From Paraburkholderia fungorum (lineage in GTDB: Bacteria; Pseudomonadota; Gammaproteobacteria; Burkholderiales; Burkholderiaceae), in the NCBI RefSeq assembly GCF_900099835.1, contig NZ_FNKP01000002.1, positions 2,232,001-2,296,000 of the forward strand: a stretch of 64,000 nt of DNA, in the 5' to 3' direction. Made by a program: the position numbers and the translations under genes. Of this stretch, positions 62,798 through 64,000 are shown piece after piece (position 1 is the stretch's first letter; every line of letters starts with the position of its first letter). The notes beneath the pieces are model-generated. The model was not told where the DNA came from and searched no databases. It saw nothing but the letters and a program-made list of their open reading frames with translations.

Positions 62798-64000
62798 TCA
62801 GTAAGCCACGTATGGCCCCGTTCCACCGGGCGTCGGCTGCTGCTCGACGGCGGCGTAGACGGTGCGGCCATAAAAGAACGGTAGCCCCCAATCGAATACC
62901 GACGACGTCACGAAAGCCGGACCGGCCAGCAAAGGCAGCGCCGAGTCGCCCGCATAAGTCTGCGCGATCGACGTCGCATTGCCCACCGAGAAGCTCACCG
63001 CGCTCGTCACGCCGTTCACGCCTTCGATCGTCGCGCCCAACTGCACCGTCGACAACGGACAGTAATACGCGCTGTTCGGGCTGGCACACGCAGGCATCTG
63101 ACTGGTCTGGAAGAACAGCCCGGTCGAGCCGCTGTCGAGGATACTGCGCAAATACGTCGTGCCGTTCTGCACCGTTGTGAACGTGCCATTCGACGCACTG
63201 ACGCCGATCACCTGCGCACCGCCCAACGTGTTGTTGCTCTGCGTGCCGATGCCGAATATGAGTTGACCGCTGACCGATTGCGCGCCGCCCGAAACCGTCG
63301 GCAGGCTCAGCAACGAGCCGTTGTTGTCGGTCGCAAAGTACGGGATCGGATTGGCGACCTGATATTTCTCGGCGAGCGGAATCGACGTACAGGCGGTGCC
63401 GGTGCAACCGTAGTACGTACCCGCGAGTGCCTGCTGCACGCAGTTCGCGCCGCAGTCGTGCTTGAATACGCCGATGCCGAGAATCCCGTTGGCCTGCAAC
63501 GTGGACGGCGTATTACGCGACGCGCCGACGCTCGCGCAATCGGAAGGCACCGACGCGTAGCTCGGGTCGATCACCTGAATCGGCAACGACGCGGCAGTTT
63601 CGCCCGCAATCTGCACGTCGGCGAGCTTCACCGAACCCCACGTGTAGCCGTCGAAAAACTGCATGCACTCGGCCACCAGATTGCCGGACGCGTCCTGCTG
63701 CTGCGGCAGGGTCATCGACGCGGGCAACTGATTGGCGAACACCCGCACTCCCCACGAACCGGTATCGACCAGCATATGGTCGATGGTCTGACAGGTGCTC
63801 GTGCCGGGCGCGCAAATCGTCACGCTGACAAACGGCATGTTGGGCACGTTGCTGACGCCGGAATCGACCGTCACGCGCACCGCATTGGCCGCGAGCACCT
63901 GAGACGAAGGCGCCGCGCTGGTCACGCTGGACGTCGTCGACGAACCGGTCGAGTTGCTGGAATTAGCCGTGGTGCTGGCGCCGCTGGAACCACCGCCTCC
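62798..64000 (-). CDS. DUF3443-type protein, C-terminal part (cut by window edge)
   Basis: The frame runs open to base 64000; at least 400 residues are in view. Two motifs resemble a pepsin-like aspartic pair: LVDTGSWGVRVF in the first half and LDSGSTGLFF later. The upstream part in view is Gly/Ser/Thr-rich, as in linkers after lipoprotein signal peptides. DUF3443 proteins are common in Burkholderia and often near DUF2957 genes. The start lies to the right. Confidence 0.76.
   Translation of the reverse strand, partial: GGGGSSGASTTANSSNSTGSSTTSSVTSAAPSSQVLAANAVRVTVDSGVSNVPNMPFVSVTICAPGTSTCQTIDHMLVDTGSWGVRVFANQLPASMTLPQQQDASGNLVAECMQFFDGYTWGSVKLADVQIAGETAASLPIQVIDPSYASVPSDCASVGASRNTPSTLQANGILGIGVFKHDCGANCVQQALAGTYYGCTGTACTSIPLAEKYQVANPIPYFATDNNGSLLSLPTVSGGAQSVSGQLIFGIGTQSNNTLGGAQVIGVSASNGTFTTVQNGTTYLRSILDSGSTGLFFQTSQMPACASPNSAYYCPLSTVQLGATIEGVNGVTSAVSFSVGNATSIAQTYAGDSALPLLAGPAFVTSSVFDWGLPFFYGRTVYAAVEQQPTPGGTGPYVAY

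Overview
The window reads as a high-GC betaproteobacterial chromosome, most like Burkholderia, Paraburkholderia or Caballeronia. The basis is codon use, a DUF2957-type and a DUF3443-type protein, an HU protein with a lysine/alanine-rich arm, and an emrAB-type pump under tandem MarR regulators. The species is not determined. The left 26 kb is the late half of a prophage and the remaining 38 kb is host chromosome.

Prophage (1 to about 26.2 kb). The genes follow the order of a contractile-tailed (myovirus) late operon: portal end, scaffold, major capsid, head-tail connectors, tail sheath, tail tube, a tail assembly chaperone with a -1 frameshift site, tail completion protein, tape measure, LysM baseplate protein, gpD-like hub, gpV-like spike, gp25-like wedge, baseplate J, baseplate I-like protein, fibre and a small fibre partner. 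Genes that look like morons interrupt this order on the minus strand: a small membrane protein, an acyltransferase, a phytanoyl-CoA-dioxygenase-like enzyme, an HTH regulator with an outer-membrane protein, and a ribosome-modulation-factor-like protein. The lysis region has a holin and a GH24 muramidase, then an HNH-like protein, a second small membrane protein, two lipoproteins and a class 3 lipase. The right end holds small minus-strand genes, a LexA-type box and an SRAP (HMCES/YedK) gene. No integrase or terminase is in the window, so they should lie to the left. The junction with host DNA is probably in 26140-26438.

Host part 1 (26.4-30.7 kb): a circularly permuted ATP-grasp protein, an alpha-E protein and a transglutaminase-like protein, then an HU-family protein. 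Host part 2 (31-45.7 kb): MocR/PdxR regulator, POT peptide transporter, XRE-cupin regulator, ketopantoate reductase, a nucleoside salvage operon (NupC transporter, cytidine deaminase, nucleoside hydrolase), and a LysR-controlled group (two-domain carboxymuconolactone decarboxylase lipoprotein, shikimate dehydrogenase-like, SDR, aldo-keto reductase). Host part 3 (45.8-51.4 kb): a VOC protein and an emrAB/outer-membrane-factor efflux operon behind two MarR genes, with an exact 12-bp operator repeated three times. Host part 4 (52-64 kb): a DUF2957-type lipoprotein, a second ATP-grasp/alpha-E/transglutaminase locus in which ATP-grasp and alpha-E are fused and a second transglutaminase carries a DUF2126-type region, a divergent zinc metallopeptidase, and the C-terminal part of a DUF3443-type protein with two aspartic-protease-like motifs.

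The most interesting items are the two differently built ATP-grasp/alpha-E/transglutaminase loci with their metallopeptidase, the prophage conversion cassette, the chaperone frameshift, a tRNA-like cloverleaf element in the prophage, and two operator families (MarR and LysR) that can be read directly from repeated palindromes.
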